Positions 11,201 through 20,300 are shown, counted from the stretch's first letter. The stretch is 64,000 nt of DNA from Symsagittifera roscoffensis (GCF_963678635.1 NC_087064.1:45369346-45433345), one strand, 5' to 3'. Notes: a model not told the origin generated them from the sequence alone. Program-made: numbers and translations.

Positions 11201-11817
11201 GGGGAGTGGGGGTAGGACTTACCCACACTGAAAACTTGATAATAAAAAAATTGAGAATAGCAAGAGAAACAGGAAACTTAGAAGCAGAAACAGGTGAAGA
11301 ACCTAAGAAACCTGACATAGGCAGGGTAGTTGAGTCATATTTTAATTTACCAAATGAATATTCTAGTAACATAATACTAACAGACAGTGATTTCATACTC
11401 ACAAACAGAACATGTGCGGTAGCTATCACCGCAGACATGAGTTTTAGGACGGCGCTAGCGGCAGATTTTAAGAGGGAATATAAAAACGTGGAATTCCTTT
11501 GGAAGCAAAGACCAGGGATAGGGGGCGTAGCAGCCTTACCCCCGGCGGTGTCGCAGATACCGGGAAAGTACTTATGCTTCTTGGTAACGAGGGCGACAGA
11601 GAAGCAGCACGTGGACCCAGAAAACCTAGTCTTGTCTTTGACGAGGCTGAGGGACTTCCTTGTGGAAATGGACGTGAAGGAGCTTTCGCTTCCAGTGTAC
11701 GATCCAAATAGAGGAAGACTGCATCCTCGGGAATTGTACGCGCTTGTACACGTGATATTCTCTGATACGAACATACAAGTGTATCTACATAAGAAATATT
11801 ACTTAAGTATAGGCTGA
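2221..11817 (+). CDS. Gag-pol polyprotein with C-terminal macrodomain-like tail
   Basis: 3198-aa Ty3/gypsy polyprotein. The ATG at 2221 is the conserved start; the relative has one at the same place. Seen: disordered acidic N-terminus (1-300); coiled coil (about 303-425); gag core (about 594-737); two CCHC knuckles starting at C799 and C851; retropepsin DTG at 1158-1160 with ILGRDF near 1232; RT (about 1480-1700) with YVDD at 1643-1646; RNase H from about 1787 with D1793; a charged spacer of about 480 residues (1915-2400); integrase HHCC at H2415, H2420, C2450, C2453; DDE at D2481, D2540, E2576 (D-x58-D-x35-E); GPY/F motif at 2717-2719; and a tail (about 3048-3198) resembling TARG1/Poa1-type macrodomains. 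All core catalytic residues are present, so activity is plausible. There is no frameshift or stop between gag and pol, so proteolysis must separate the products. Separate release of the macrodomain is inferred. Confidence 0.95.
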   Translation: MSLDKSRIPKRGNSSRKFIPEKQRKTMTDPFVDWIKRTRSDKEGTVSGRMVETRSQKTSEERRELLEVEVNTDHTMNDNQGVNGLEGRGRRLASESTPVEQGHDFATSTGTLDREEMSELSDISTEVTATRRSPTDNTMMAGGMGKQTTSSSFSERMKNTFGNIFPFSMGGGAGNDGESQEEEDEEEQGDFGSQVSLNSSIHESEAHVGRETGTMDKFGVVTTISKEANTPGQSKDFAIRTSSEPQPEESRTRGLGNALADPEMDNEKTSRQRVKARISTSTKLPGTDRVTPPLVTPLMDNGAALEEALNNIVGSLGEQNEQMSIRMSELERAVHIERESLREEINRNRQEVDRSEKRLKERTDEHMTRNLSRMTREAEQRELRLRADMEKLRIQQEQSLGSLDTKIDAMMERRTQAIMDRLDGLLSSKSGPKEGEPNSGGPSREPRVNFNERRKTYGSTRGRGSSSGYATRSNTAWGPNSRASSTGNKQTSNERPTQSTHATGRSDSGNMGHTSPRRSHMGQAGNAHGDSDCRDVPHTEPSTRCEDTQAGHSRDATAMATAFEPLNRSLETFLTRLSRTNERSEKSRRVFKKPRCYKDESDGCIDTWIEVMKLHFEEEDLSERQECSALTSNLEGTALNCVMAKKQYQRDTAEKIFEILLNRFGSGVQGHQAMMRFEKRRQREDETIDKFLDDLEMLRRRSQPDESNRRMNLAVASKFIDGVKNDELRTMLATHYTPLSTNAPTPEELRLKSKEYLLLKPPSRSGYYKNNYGNFNNGPANQGNNWYKPRDDMDKRRSCANCSSTDHHVSACPAYKQGMKAIGFSLEDEDASELEHEDFMRGVIAKFGQRCFFCNLEGHFKSDCPQFWDAVADIKHPRHEEALSGVKASKARLLNEAEARRKDKPQELAAKKMQAVTGEAREPEPATAADDFKIDYKAAAKDALNRVQQELVTKEIEQKVKLELENEKLQEQLNTFEATEFEETKTPSSLDMKLKVISGKRFGMAPQGKKIQSIISVAGHQVIRNLSEPSEFTLMHLDTYADYLRQVEPRTESRAVRALLTTGGPRMKKLHGRYLEVYGPYQIMLNVDGISIYTRNYITTDDDQMGQIYLGEEELKVRRIGHDAMMEQDAVHIGYEADVTAHLLDTNGTKIGVTGLLDTGAVVSVMPIKTWERMGFTREDLIPTNLRLAAANRGAIYVAGRTPVTVLHMGGRNLWMSFLVVENLDDADQFILGRDFVRNFDVMIDLNNGLIRIRNPDRKYVKRPINRIITDENKVPVFLDRKVKLQPGQAVVAIFRMRNLNSLSDSKQVCLVPNPNSQSSVILGRSFSVTRNGLCVSVLLNTLDTTVSIQRGKKLGYALPMRTDYEETQNLKKYSVKDCPYHANKDKILKRINELKSIHKLFSMKSETDDGLSSCSNFPERPSSYELDSDKPVLPEIEHLKGKIGEGDFEKLRDLLNRNAEVFSKHKADIGCCNFVEHEIELEEGAVPHREGARRMTPHKSEACRAEIEMLLEYDMIEPSKSPWACGVVMAKKKGGQLRFCCDFRYLNAVTIKDAYPIPRIDESLSKLGDAKFFTTLDLGSAFWQVPLRKKDREKTGFACELGLYQWKRMPFGLCNATATFQRLMAQALTGVTKKYGNLLMCYVDDVVIATPTLEDHIDRLDEVFGCMKRAGLKCKPSKCEILRDSIKYLGRMVDRHGVRPDPDAVEAVLTWKAPRTDTQLMSFLGFANYYREFIKGYADKVYPMQKLMRNKGKKFEWNDEAQVAFENIKRELCEAPVLGMPTEKGMYVLDTDASVVAISGILHQEQEWNGRTVLRPIAYGSKVLSDTEMKYGAPKAEMFAVVTFVEKYRAYLGSAPFKLRVDNRALSWLKTYSMDQSYIGRWIVRLDGYHMIIEHRMRDKHQNADSLSKKTEFYERLEQKQANQAEVKEGFSFLDKETYEALPLTRWLDKSGHPIPGHPELPVEKAAEIKILSKEDPVPLDLLLRSNLVQQELSRMNINSLSLLDKTVQVTPQVMRMLGGLLEREVTRDDPEWTAAVASLTVSEKVKIMPSRQQHEENKRDCRTIVQQLVSSIPQEILTSTSYGRKEQGSSKRKKTVTFVDREKEGEEVEQNLLQDYLSGEKDEERNQQSQDQHPGQVNLSGESEIDEKIPDEKQDLENKVLYGEFRWMRRKYGHDLEERAVSSTTPSTDDKSESSRMNTYSDRDSTSGSELSELAIHTLLVETRARNLDREVYQDPDSDRYLIPSERVFDNAADDLETIAVSKRSISLLPQKEVVRTDLQPFQQVTQPLAKIWCVKMEEDTHQPNELNSQMIVMKTYLKARYRLSDLLRAQRNDRMTSNLKRWIENGAPDKGDLEEDSYRILRQYFMQKEGRLYLNKDGIVACRRREEDKVLYKYNAIVLPQLYQTELLFRSHDQMGHQGIDKVYQRILKRFEWPGMKKACEKWVTACLSCQQVKDPRKLRFPLQSIESSEFNEVVQIDHQKICMTDSGYNQVLVMIDHFTKYAEAVPCITASAEETCDHLINTWIARHGCPMTFQSDNGTAFVGELTKELMRRSQVAQAHSTTYHPQTNGLVERQNRTLVSMLRVYCSRYMTDWDRYLPQVMGAYNSTQHSTTGVSPHMMLTGHEKSLPLTFFYPEYEGKKTSPQVYVRDVIRRQQELNDLCRRNTQQAQARQRKRFDKKAAGAKAYSVGDYVWVFQNVIPPKGTKKLLKKWRGPFMITEVHQEGRFYRLSTGRAAHYENIKPHNPSTEDWCIPADMEEGDYLMMDPACEVNEKGTREKNDGNEVVEEGTDTPLDLDPNEQIEADDETLPYAEEDWQDSEQTEVPKNMEPDLPFTMQTRQKDGTRLRKKYNPYGDDFVVDRIDLKKIVEEVVGLEEITVSQDIGIVDDHNDEWVDDWSKPEVEFDDEQQQSNEQDLTNLRVLEWLNEMTSDPDKTSVTIQDVDRESAKYIKTERDDPSWAAQEGQLLIPASNLDLIPGMRSTGTPMDIFVRGVGVGLTHTENLIIKKLRIARETGNLEAETGEEPKKPDIGRVVESYFNLPNEYSSNIILTDSDFILTNRTCAVAITADMSFRTALAADFKREYKNVEFLWKQRPGIGGVAALPPAVSQIPGKYLCFLVTRATEKQHVDPENLVLSLTRLRDFLVEMDVKELSLPVYDPNRGRLHPRELYALVHVIFSDTNIQVYLHKKYYLSIG
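8576..8718 (+). repeat. Repeated TGTCCGGGGAG motif inside pol
   Basis: Exact copies at 8576..8586 and 8642..8652 and a one-base variant at 8708..8718, spaced 66 bases apart. A further exact copy lies at 11196..11206, and the same 11-mer forms the tract next to the 3' LTR (21978..21988). The coding copies all read as L(S/Y)GE or related peptides in the charged spacer, so protein repetition could explain the first three but not the copies at 11196 and 21978. Confidence 0.75.
11365..11817 (+). other. Macrodomain-like region at the end of ORF1
   Basis: Residues about 3049-3198 follow the order of TARG1/OARD1/Poa1 macrodomains. There is a strand ending in ILT, then VAITADMSFRTALAADFK, which matches the ADP-ribose-binding loop followed by helix and FK. 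A GGVAAL turn, YLCFLVTR (the usual YYLIT(K) strand), a P-N-L-x-x-S-L helix, LSLP (usual MP strand) and a final VIFSDTNIQVYLH helix-strand follow. The loop that is normally IGCGLD is here YDPNRGRL, so the catalytic Asp of TARG1 is not obviously kept. Binding without hydrolysis, or altered chemistry, is possible. The relative keeps this tail (minus strand, 41807..42250). Confidence 0.7.
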
Positions 11818-12224
11818 GTGATGAGCGAGAGGGTGTTAGGCCAAAGACCGAGTTACATGTAATATGTGATATGTGTGTCATGTTATGTTATGTTATGTTA
11901 TGTGTTAGGTTATTAAGATCATGGGTAAGTAGGGGTTAGTGACCATGAACAACTAAATGACGATCTTGGGAATAGATCCAAAGTTTGGACTGTCCAATCT
12001 TAGGTCGAATTCCAAAATTTTAGAAACCAATTGATTTTAATAAATTTTAGGATAAATATCTTTTTATCTGAACTGTCTTTAAGCAAATTTTAACGATGTA
12101 TGTTAGGGTGAAATTGACAAGTGTGACATTCGTGATTTCTTTTCTAGATCCTGATTGATCATTTAATTGCTCACTTGAGTCAAAACTTGAAATCGAAATC
12201 AAATTAAATTTGGAGAAGAACAGT
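11818..12224 (+). promoter_or_regulatory. ORF1-ORF2 intergenic region with conserved block and acceptor-like site
   Basis: A run of TTATG repeats (about 11880..11905) is followed by a block at 11985..12022, centred on TTGGACTGTCCAA. The block is almost identical in the relative (minus strand, 41640..41678), although surrounding bases differ. Further down, TTCTTTTCTAG (ending at 12149) is also conserved in the relative (near 41523..41533) and looks like a 3' splice acceptor. A donor-like GGTAAGT occurs at 11924..11930 here only. These suggest that ORF2/ORF3 are made from a spliced or separately started RNA. That is inference. Confidence 0.55.
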
Positions 12225-14228
12225 ATGGATAATTTCAACCTGGATGAATTGATGGACCTGGCAGAGGCATATGTAGGACCGATGGTAGATGCGATCTATC
12301 GTCGGCTGATCGAACGAGACTTCGCTCTGGAGGACCCAGAGGTGGTCATGTTGCTGACCGCCCTGATTAACATCTTGGGGCACGACAACCGTGGGGACCG
12401 CCCCACGGAAGTCCTGTTGATGGCAGCATATGGAGAAAGAGGAGTACTAGACCGCCCGAACATGAGAGTGATGAGGTGGAGAAACGGGGCTCTCTCAGGG
12501 AGTGACTTGGCGAATGAGCCTGGGTTGGGAAGTTCTAGGACTTACCAACCAGGTGAGATGCCAATGCCCTCCAAGCCCAAACCTGGGCTGACGAGAATGC
12601 ATCAGGAGATGAACAGCGAGGCGACCTCGTCTGGTTCACCACTGAGAGTAGCTGTGCCACCAAAAGGGGCGAAAGTAACACAGAAGGTTCAGACGAACCA
12701 AACCATACAAGATCTGGACGAGATGAACGATCAGTTGAGAAGTACGAAGAAGGAGTTAAACGATATGACGAAAACCATGCTGGCGATGGAGGAAGACCGG
12801 GACATGTGGAGAAAGTTGTTTGAAGACTGCAACAAAAAGCAGGGTCAAGAGATCGAACGCTTAAGGCAGGAATACAAAGAGCGATCGGAGCAGGTGGCGT
12901 TGACGACGTCCATTGAGAAAGTGATACCTGCAAGGGATATTCCTCGTGGGCAGTCCCCGATGGAGCTCTTGACACCTCGAGAAATGAGTCAAACAACGGA
13001 GACACGGCTTCCAGCAGAGACGAACCGAGTAACAATCCCGGATCCTAGTGACACCTTGGGTGATCCCGTCGTAGAACAGACAGTGAGAAAACTGATAGAG
13101 ACCGCTGGACGATTGGTCGCTAACAAGAATGCACCAGGTTCCGGGGTGACTGCACCCTATGGAACGATTGACGATACGGGCAGAGTACAACTCTCCCAGA
13201 CAATAATCAGACAAGGGATAAGTGACGTGACGCCACTCAGGGGGAGTTCGAAGATCACAGAGAGAAAAGTAAGGAAGATGCCAGCGAAGAAAGTGTCTCG
13301 TGTAATGGACGTGCAGAAGAATAATCAATTAAAGTATAATTTCACGGGAGTTCCGGAGACAGATCCGAGAGCCTGCTTCAATCGAGCTACCTGGAGCCCG
13401 GCTGTGAACCTGCAGCAACCACCACTCGGGACATCTCACCTGATATTGGGAGACAGCTTAGTCCGAGTGCTAACGAATTTGAGGACCTCATGGGTCACCA
13501 CGGTGATGGCCTTTGGAGGCGCGACAATTGCCCAATTATACCGGATGGTGGAGCTGATGAATCCCGGGAGGATACCCAGTGTGATGATATTAGTTGGGAC
13601 GAATGATATCTCCAGAGGATCAGACGAGCAGGAAGCACAGTGGGAATCAATGATGGTGTGTTTGTTCACCACTCTCTGGCAGAAGTTCAGTTGCGCGGTA
13701 CTGACCGTTTGCACGGTGCCAATGAACGCAAGAAACCTGACAGCATCAGGAAGAAGGCACAACGAGGGAGTCATGAGATGGAACAACATCATAAGAAACC
13801 TAGCAAATCGAAATGCCGGAAGAATGATCCTTATGGACATTGAACACGAATTGAGAGCCATGGAGCAAGCCAGACTGACTTCGGATGGCATCCACTTTGA
13901 CACAATCGAGGGACAAGCTTGGTTGAATCGAGTCTTCCAAGAACGGTTGGACGAGTTAGAAGCAGAACTCTCTGACACAGGAGTACTGAAGGAAGAGGGA
14001 ACGGTGAATGATACGGTGATCACTACCTTTGTGCCTCCTAACCTGGAAACGCGTTTGGGTACAGTCCCAGCCGCAATAAATTACCGGCAACAAAGCTCCA
14101 GCGAATCAGGTCGAAGAACTGACGTGCAGGATCGGTTGGGAGAAGCACCGACGAGGAGGACAATTCATCCTAGGAGAAGGATAGGACCCGTCAACCAAGC
14201 AAACGAAGGAGTAGCAGGCACGTCCTGA
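12225..14228 (+). CDS. ORF2: SGNH/GDSL-type hydrolase protein
   Basis: 667 aa from the ATG at 12225; the open frame reaches a little further up but without an ATG, and the relative starts at the matching ATG. The N-terminal half has a short conserved acidic helix region (1-90), a charged coiled coil (about 165-225) and disordered sequence. The C-terminal part is an SGNH hydrolase: GDS with nucleophile S411 (block I), GG at 431-432 (block II), GTND at 458-461 (block III) and DGIH with D554 and H557 (block V). The full triad is visible, so esterase or lipase activity is likely; the substrate is unknown. Similar captured esterases are known from CR1 LINE ORF1 proteins and, as I recall, some bdelloid rotifer LTR elements. 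No signal peptide or membrane segment is seen. A single TGA separates it from the in-frame ORF3. Confidence 0.88.
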   Translation: MDNFNLDELMDLAEAYVGPMVDAIYRRLIERDFALEDPEVVMLLTALINILGHDNRGDRPTEVLLMAAYGERGVLDRPNMRVMRWRNGALSGSDLANEPGLGSSRTYQPGEMPMPSKPKPGLTRMHQEMNSEATSSGSPLRVAVPPKGAKVTQKVQTNQTIQDLDEMNDQLRSTKKELNDMTKTMLAMEEDRDMWRKLFEDCNKKQGQEIERLRQEYKERSEQVALTTSIEKVIPARDIPRGQSPMELLTPREMSQTTETRLPAETNRVTIPDPSDTLGDPVVEQTVRKLIETAGRLVANKNAPGSGVTAPYGTIDDTGRVQLSQTIIRQGISDVTPLRGSSKITERKVRKMPAKKVSRVMDVQKNNQLKYNFTGVPETDPRACFNRATWSPAVNLQQPPLGTSHLILGDSLVRVLTNLRTSWVTTVMAFGGATIAQLYRMVELMNPGRIPSVMILVGTNDISRGSDEQEAQWESMMVCLFTTLWQKFSCAVLTVCTVPMNARNLTASGRRHNEGVMRWNNIIRNLANRNAGRMILMDIEHELRAMEQARLTSDGIHFDTIEGQAWLNRVFQERLDELEAELSDTGVLKEEGTVNDTVITTFVPPNLETRLGTVPAAINYRQQSSSESGRRTDVQDRLGEAPTRRTIHPRRRIGPVNQANEGVAGTS

Positions 14229-14306
14229 TCAGACACTAGATCGGAGACAACGAGTAGCAGTCGAGAAGAGAGACCGAACAGAGGCTCATTGTTATGGTCT
14301 AGACCC
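14226..14306 (+). promoter_or_regulatory. In-frame TGA joining ORF2 and ORF3 (possible readthrough site)
   Basis: The ORF2 stop TGA at 14226..14228 is followed by 26 sense codons in the same frame, up to the first in-frame ATG of ORF3 at 14307. Readthrough would give a protein of about 2980 residues. In the relative the same junction reads CTCTGATGTGG (minus strand, about 39527..39537), where the ORF2-frame TGA overlaps the ORF3 ATG, a layout typical of termination-reinitiation. Which mechanism operates is not shown. Confidence 0.5.
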
Positions 14307-17300
14307 ATGCCGTCTCCCTGGCACATATACAAAGAAGAACTGATGAAGCTGGACCTGCAGAAAGTAAGCTTCATCGAAGATGCAAGGAGGATGCTAAATG
14401 GAGCGACGCTATCCGTCAGCAGATTATACTCAATAACCGGCGTAGACTGGTTGATAGCCGCTAGCATAAATTTCAGCTCCACGACAGCCTTAAGATTTGC
14501 TGACTTGGAAGGACTGCCCTCCAATAACACAATGGGACCTGTGAATGCAAGACCGTTGCAGGATGTCAGATTGAACCATGAGGAGAGGAATCGTGAGGAA
14601 AGGCCAGGAAGATTCCTGACGGCGAGAGCGCCAATTGGACAACACGTGAAGATATTCAGGCAACTGACGACACCACCTAGTCATGTGAAGGAGAGAGTAT
14701 ACCCAAAACAAGTGAACCAAGATGGTGATGCCCAGAGATATGGCGGATTGACAGCAATAAAGAAAGATGAGAGCATCTTCGCCGCCTACGACAAAGCAGA
14801 AATGAGAAAGGCCAAGATCATGGTAGTAGCGAATTCAGAGTTCGTGTACACCTCCAAGTCTTTGTTTTGGCCGGACGTCATAATGCTGGCCGCAGTTGAC
14901 CTAGACCTATTGCAATCAGTGTCATTGGCTATAGGGGTACAGAGGCAGACAGAGATGAACCCGATAACGATTGTGTTTGCTGGCATCAATGACCATCTAC
15001 ACAGTAGAGGTTTTCTGAGCAGGCTCAGAGATCCTGCAACAGCAGAAAACGCAGTATGGCCCGCGATAAAAGACATCCTGGAGTCAATGGGTGAAGTGGT
15101 AGACGCGACAAAGGAGGGAACATTCAACAAAGTGACGTTGAGAGTAGTATTTGCGTTGTCTCCGGGATATGCATATCTCCCGGATGGACTGAAATTTGTG
15201 TATGCAATGGTAGCCTTACTTTCGGAGGGAAAATATGATGTGATCATATCAGCCCCGAATCGCATGATAGAAATGGAGAACCTGAGGCCACTTAAGGCTG
15301 AACTGCCTGCAGTATGGTCAGATATCTCAAACGCGATGAGAGGGTTCAAGGACCACGCGCTACACATGTTGGTGTTGGACGAAGTGCTGGGGTTGGAACT
15401 GTCCAACTTCAGTCGGCAACTCAAACTGAAACCAGGAATAGATGACGACCATCGAGTGATTACGGCAATGTCCAGCGACTTGTGGTTCCGAGCAATGGAA
15501 GTGGCGAGTGAAGACACGAGAAGAAAGAATTCACTGGAGACGAGAGCTCATCTGGAAGCGATGGTGCTGAGAACCAAGCCGGAAGCAAACCAGTGGCTAC
15601 ACCTGAATCCGAGAGTAGCGGCATTGGGTGCAGATGCTTTTCAGCAAGGCCCAGTAATGATCACTAAGATGCACGCCTACTTGTTGAAGGAGGTGAACCT
15701 GGCGGAGAATGCCGGAGAAAAGACAGCTGAGTTCGTGAACAGAATGTGTCAGATTACTCTGGAAACCTTCTGGACCCAGGAAGTGAAAGGACAGGAGGGA
15801 TTTGAAAGGACAGACAGCATGCTAGAAGGGTTGGGAGCCGGATGGACCGCGTCCTTCTTGGCAAAAGTCTACCCGAAAGTCTCGCACTACTTGATAAAGG
15901 AATTCCTCCAAGCGGTAGTGAAAGTATCGATAGTGGAATTAATAGCCCTGTTCGTGACATTTGGAGCGCAGAATTTCGTGAAAGGACCGGTGATACTGCT
16001 TACGGATGGAATACAGAACCTGCGACTAGATGGACTTTTGACGTTGATCGCAATAACCCACGGAAACTTGGGAGGGCTGATGAAACTGGCACGTTGTCCA
16101 GAGCAGATGAAAGAGAGAGTGAGGAATCTGGATATGAAGAAATCCACAGACTCGTGGAACAAAATAAGAGACCTGAGACACACTCTTATCCAGTATCTCT
16201 TGCAGCAAAATCGCTTTGGAACCGGAGAAGACGAGACAATTGAGAGAGAGGAAGATGTTAGACGACATGTTGGGGGCATGCCGCTGTTAACAGATTTGAG
16301 CTTAGCTATGAGAATCGATCCCTTGGCGCTGATCAGAGGAGTCACGGAGTTCGTGACAGTGATCTATGGACCAGCAGTCACCTTTGCGTTCCCTGACGTT
16401 AAAGTGGAAGCATATAGGAGGTCGGTGTTGCACCTGAACCTCATATCGGCAGTGGACGGTAGTACACTGAACTGGTGTGAGCAGCACGCATTGCGAGAGC
16501 TCATAGGTGAAGATCTGTTATTTGCGAAAATATCGGAGCCAGAGATGACAGTCATCAATTTTGACGATCACTTCTGTGACCGCATGGGAGAAGTAGAAAG
16601 AGGGCACATCGAGGAGTTTCCAAAGCTTTGGAATCTGAGGCCCTATGACAAAACGAATGGCGAAATGACCAGAGTGCCTCGTCTCACAGCAGCGTATCAC
16701 AAGGTGAGAGAAGAGACGAAGGACTGGGGCGATTACAAGAAGCTACCCGAAGCAATCCCTGAATTCCCTCTGATAAGAAGGATGTTGCTCGGAGCAGTCT
16801 CCGTAGTACAAACTCCTAGGTTGAGAGCATTCGAAACCAATGAAAGGAGAGTAGGGAATTTCTCGGCGACGATGGATCCATACTTCGTGGGAAGAAATGC
16901 CGCCGTGTTACAGTACACACGATTTGCGTACACGGATCAAGCGACGAGAAGGCGAATAAGCAACGCCGCTACTCCCAAGCCTGAAGGATTTGATGAGGAA
17001 TGGAGACGACTAGGCTCAGCTCCAATGAGGATGAGAGGCAGGACTGAATTGCCTGAAGCCTCAGTAATCCTGACTAGTGTGAGAAAAGAGATGAAAGTTG
17101 CGGGAATATTGCAGACGAGAATTTTCCTAGCACCCTTCGGCTGCGAAGAAACTAAAGTGGTCCATGGAGAGGAGGAAGATAAATCAGCCGGTACATTGCT
17201 CATACCGAGATTCCAGGAAGAAGCTGATGATGACAAACAAGGACCATCGAACTCGAATGGGGACAAGTCAGAAGGAGATGACGGACAGGGTGGAAACCGT

Positions 17301-20300
17301 CAGACGGAAGAACCCATGCAACAAGATCAAGCTGGTGGGGAAGACGACAGGGCATCGACAGGAGGAACATCCAGCCTGGATTTCAATATCTTCAGTGATC
17401 TTGAGAATAATGCAGACACGTTGGAAACGACTGAGCCAGCGGATGAAGGCATCTCGACACTGGAACCTCCGTCAGCCTTTGAGGAAATGAAACGGAATTT
17501 GCCGGAGAGCAGCTCTCCTGGCAATACAAGAAATAACGATCAGAGAATCCTCATGGAATCACCTCGGAGGAGAAGAATAGAGGCCTCAGCCAGAGTACCT
17601 TTCTTGGGAACGCTACCCGAAGAAGAATGGGAAGTACATCACCGAGACCACGAGAGTAGGACGGGATGTAAGCTGGACAGAGTGGCGTTCATGGAAGAAG
17701 TCTGGACTGTGATTCAGAGCTATGGGACCCAGTCCATTCTCAAAACAGGTCTCAATCAACCCTTGATGAGAGAAGTACTTGACAAGCTTGATGAGTGTGA
17801 AGGGAGACTGAGTGAGTTATTGATCGACTCAGCCACTGATGAGAGTGAAGCGAATTCTCCCATCAAGATAACACCGCAGAACAATGAAGGAGAGGTGGTG
17901 TACCTGTCAAGGACCAGGAGAGGAAGGATGCGATCGAAAATGGTGATTGATAAAATCAATGCGATGAAAATGAAGTTAGGCAGCAGAGTGATGCCGAAGA
18001 GGATTGGGAAGACGAAAGTGGATTCGGAAATATCGATGAAAGCTGGTAACTCAGCGAAAAGAAAACGAGTTGAGGAAGTCATGGATTTGGGGCAAGGTGA
18101 TTACCAATTGTCTGGCACAGATAGAATATTAACTGATATAGCGATGGTGCCACCCATTCTCATGGCGGGGTTAAAGTCAACTGGTTATAAATCCAAAAGG
18201 AGTGACCGCACTCTGACTGGAGCGACTTTAGAAATGGAAATACTCAGTCAATGTGGAGAGAGTAAAATGAGGGACTTCAAGCCATCTCCAATGAATCATG
18301 GAAAGGGAAGTGTTGCAGGACAACTAACACCAGTGGAATACAACAGACTGACAGTGTCTGAGACAGTGTCGATAGATGAACCCACCGGTGGATACATGGA
18401 GATGTTGGAATACCGAAACTCGGCTAGAGGGCATGTAATGGCCCTGGAAGAAGAAAAAGCCATGGAGGGTTATCTGGAAACAATGTTGCAAGGCACCACC
18501 CTCAAGCAGAAGGCGTACGGAACTTTGGCGTCGTCTGACGTACAGGCGGAGACGATCGAGCAGTTGGTGAGCCTTCCATGGAAAGCAGTAGTATTGAGGT
18601 ATTTCGAGGAGGAAATGAGGACTACGCCAAGAATACATGCTCTCGTGGCAGTACCTTACGTAAGGACAGAATTACAACTCAGGCTCGCCTGGTGCATGAT
18701 GGGACTGACTCGCGAAGAATATGATTCAGAAGAAAGGAAGAGATCAAAAGAGGAAAAGGTTTTCCTTATGACGAATCTGAGGGATCTGATAGTCCAGGAG
18801 GGAGCAGCAGTAGCGTGTGCAAAGCGGAGAGACGCTCTCTGTTTCATTCGATTCCTGATAGAGCAGATCTCAGTACCTGCATTAAGCACTTGTGTTAGAA
18901 TGTTGAAGGAAGGCGATGAGCGAACGAAAGCCATGTTCTTACTAGCAATGCTGGATATACAGCAAAGTAAACCGATGAGGGTGAACATGAAAGAACCTGA
19001 AGAATTGGAACCCATGAAAAAGATAGACGAGATCAGGAGATTCTCAAACAAGGACTTGAGGCTCACTAAAGAGTCTATGGGAGCATTGCCAAAATCCAGT
19101 GAATACTGTGGACCGATCAAGAAGAAGTCATATAGCTATGTGTCCGGGATTATAGGGATAGCATACAATCCTTTCCTGAGTGAAGACATACGTGATTGCT
19201 TCTTTGATTATGAGCAGGCGGTGTTACTAAGATTCTGGACGTCCAGAATTGTGACGACTAAGAGCGTTAACAATCCACAGGCCAAATTGGGATTGGTCTT
19301 GGAAGAAGAGGTGACTGCACCTTCAGTACCAAAATCTGACAAGAGAGTGGAATTTGGGTTGGGATTCTCAGATGAATTACTGAGAACGAGCTTGATGGCA
19401 GTGTGGGAATTGATGAAGCCATCGTGGTGTCCTAGTCCCAACGCTGACTCAATATTACGGGCGACACAGGACATACAGAGGGAACTGAATGTGGACTGTA
19501 ACCTGCGTGACCTCAACATCATATATAATGTGATGATAACAGCCTCTAAGAGCAACGGAGAAGATAGAGTGGAGTTGCCTGGCTGGGGACCAGAAGACTG
19601 GGTCAAACCTGGTAGCTGTCTGGCGGAAGTCTGTGGACTAGAGGGTCACGTTTGTGGAAGTCTAGAATGTGTGAAAACCCTGGAGAAACAACACAAGCAG
19701 TTGACGGTATTGTTTGGAAATGTAGTGATGAAAGCAAGAACGGAAACGGAACTGATAGCAGATTGCCATGGAGGAACCGATGTGAATCTAGTGACAGCAC
19801 TAGGATTCTACAGCATGTTTGGTTCTTTAGAGTCACTATTGAATCTAGAACAGAAACATGAGATGGTCACAGCCATCAGCGTAGAAGTGTTCCCAGGAGT
19901 TCTGCAGACTGAGCAGAAGTATATAGGAAAATGGAGGGAAGCAATCGAAACGGAGATGAACATCAGACACAGCGAAACTTATTGTAGACCATCAGGAGCA
20001 CGATATTTGGTGGGTTCAACGTTGGCTCCAATGTGCAAGAGCAGATACCCTGTACATTTCGTGGCTGTGGACGTGAAGAGCACAAGAACGATCGTGGATC
20101 AAGCTTTCTCAGTGCCAAAGTGCGTGAGATTGGCGAGAATGTCTGAAAAGTCTTACGAGTTACTATGTAAGATGTTCTCAGCAGTCCCAGAAAGAACCAA
20201 AGAGGAGTTGGAGTCAATACTAGGAAAGAAGTTCATGGGATATGTGAGCGGGAACTTCAGTGACTTCGAAAAACAGAAACAGAGAGGATCAACTGTCTCA

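Noticed and set aside
11046-11774. Minus-strand frame of 242 codons
   Set aside because: Lies wholly antisense to the macrodomain-bearing end of ORF1, has no recognisable motif and mirrors codon bias of the sense frame.
12210-12224. Upstream start of ORF2 and likewise 14289 for ORF3
   Set aside because: These positions are TTG, not ATG; the ATGs at 12225 and 14307 are better starts in a eukaryote.
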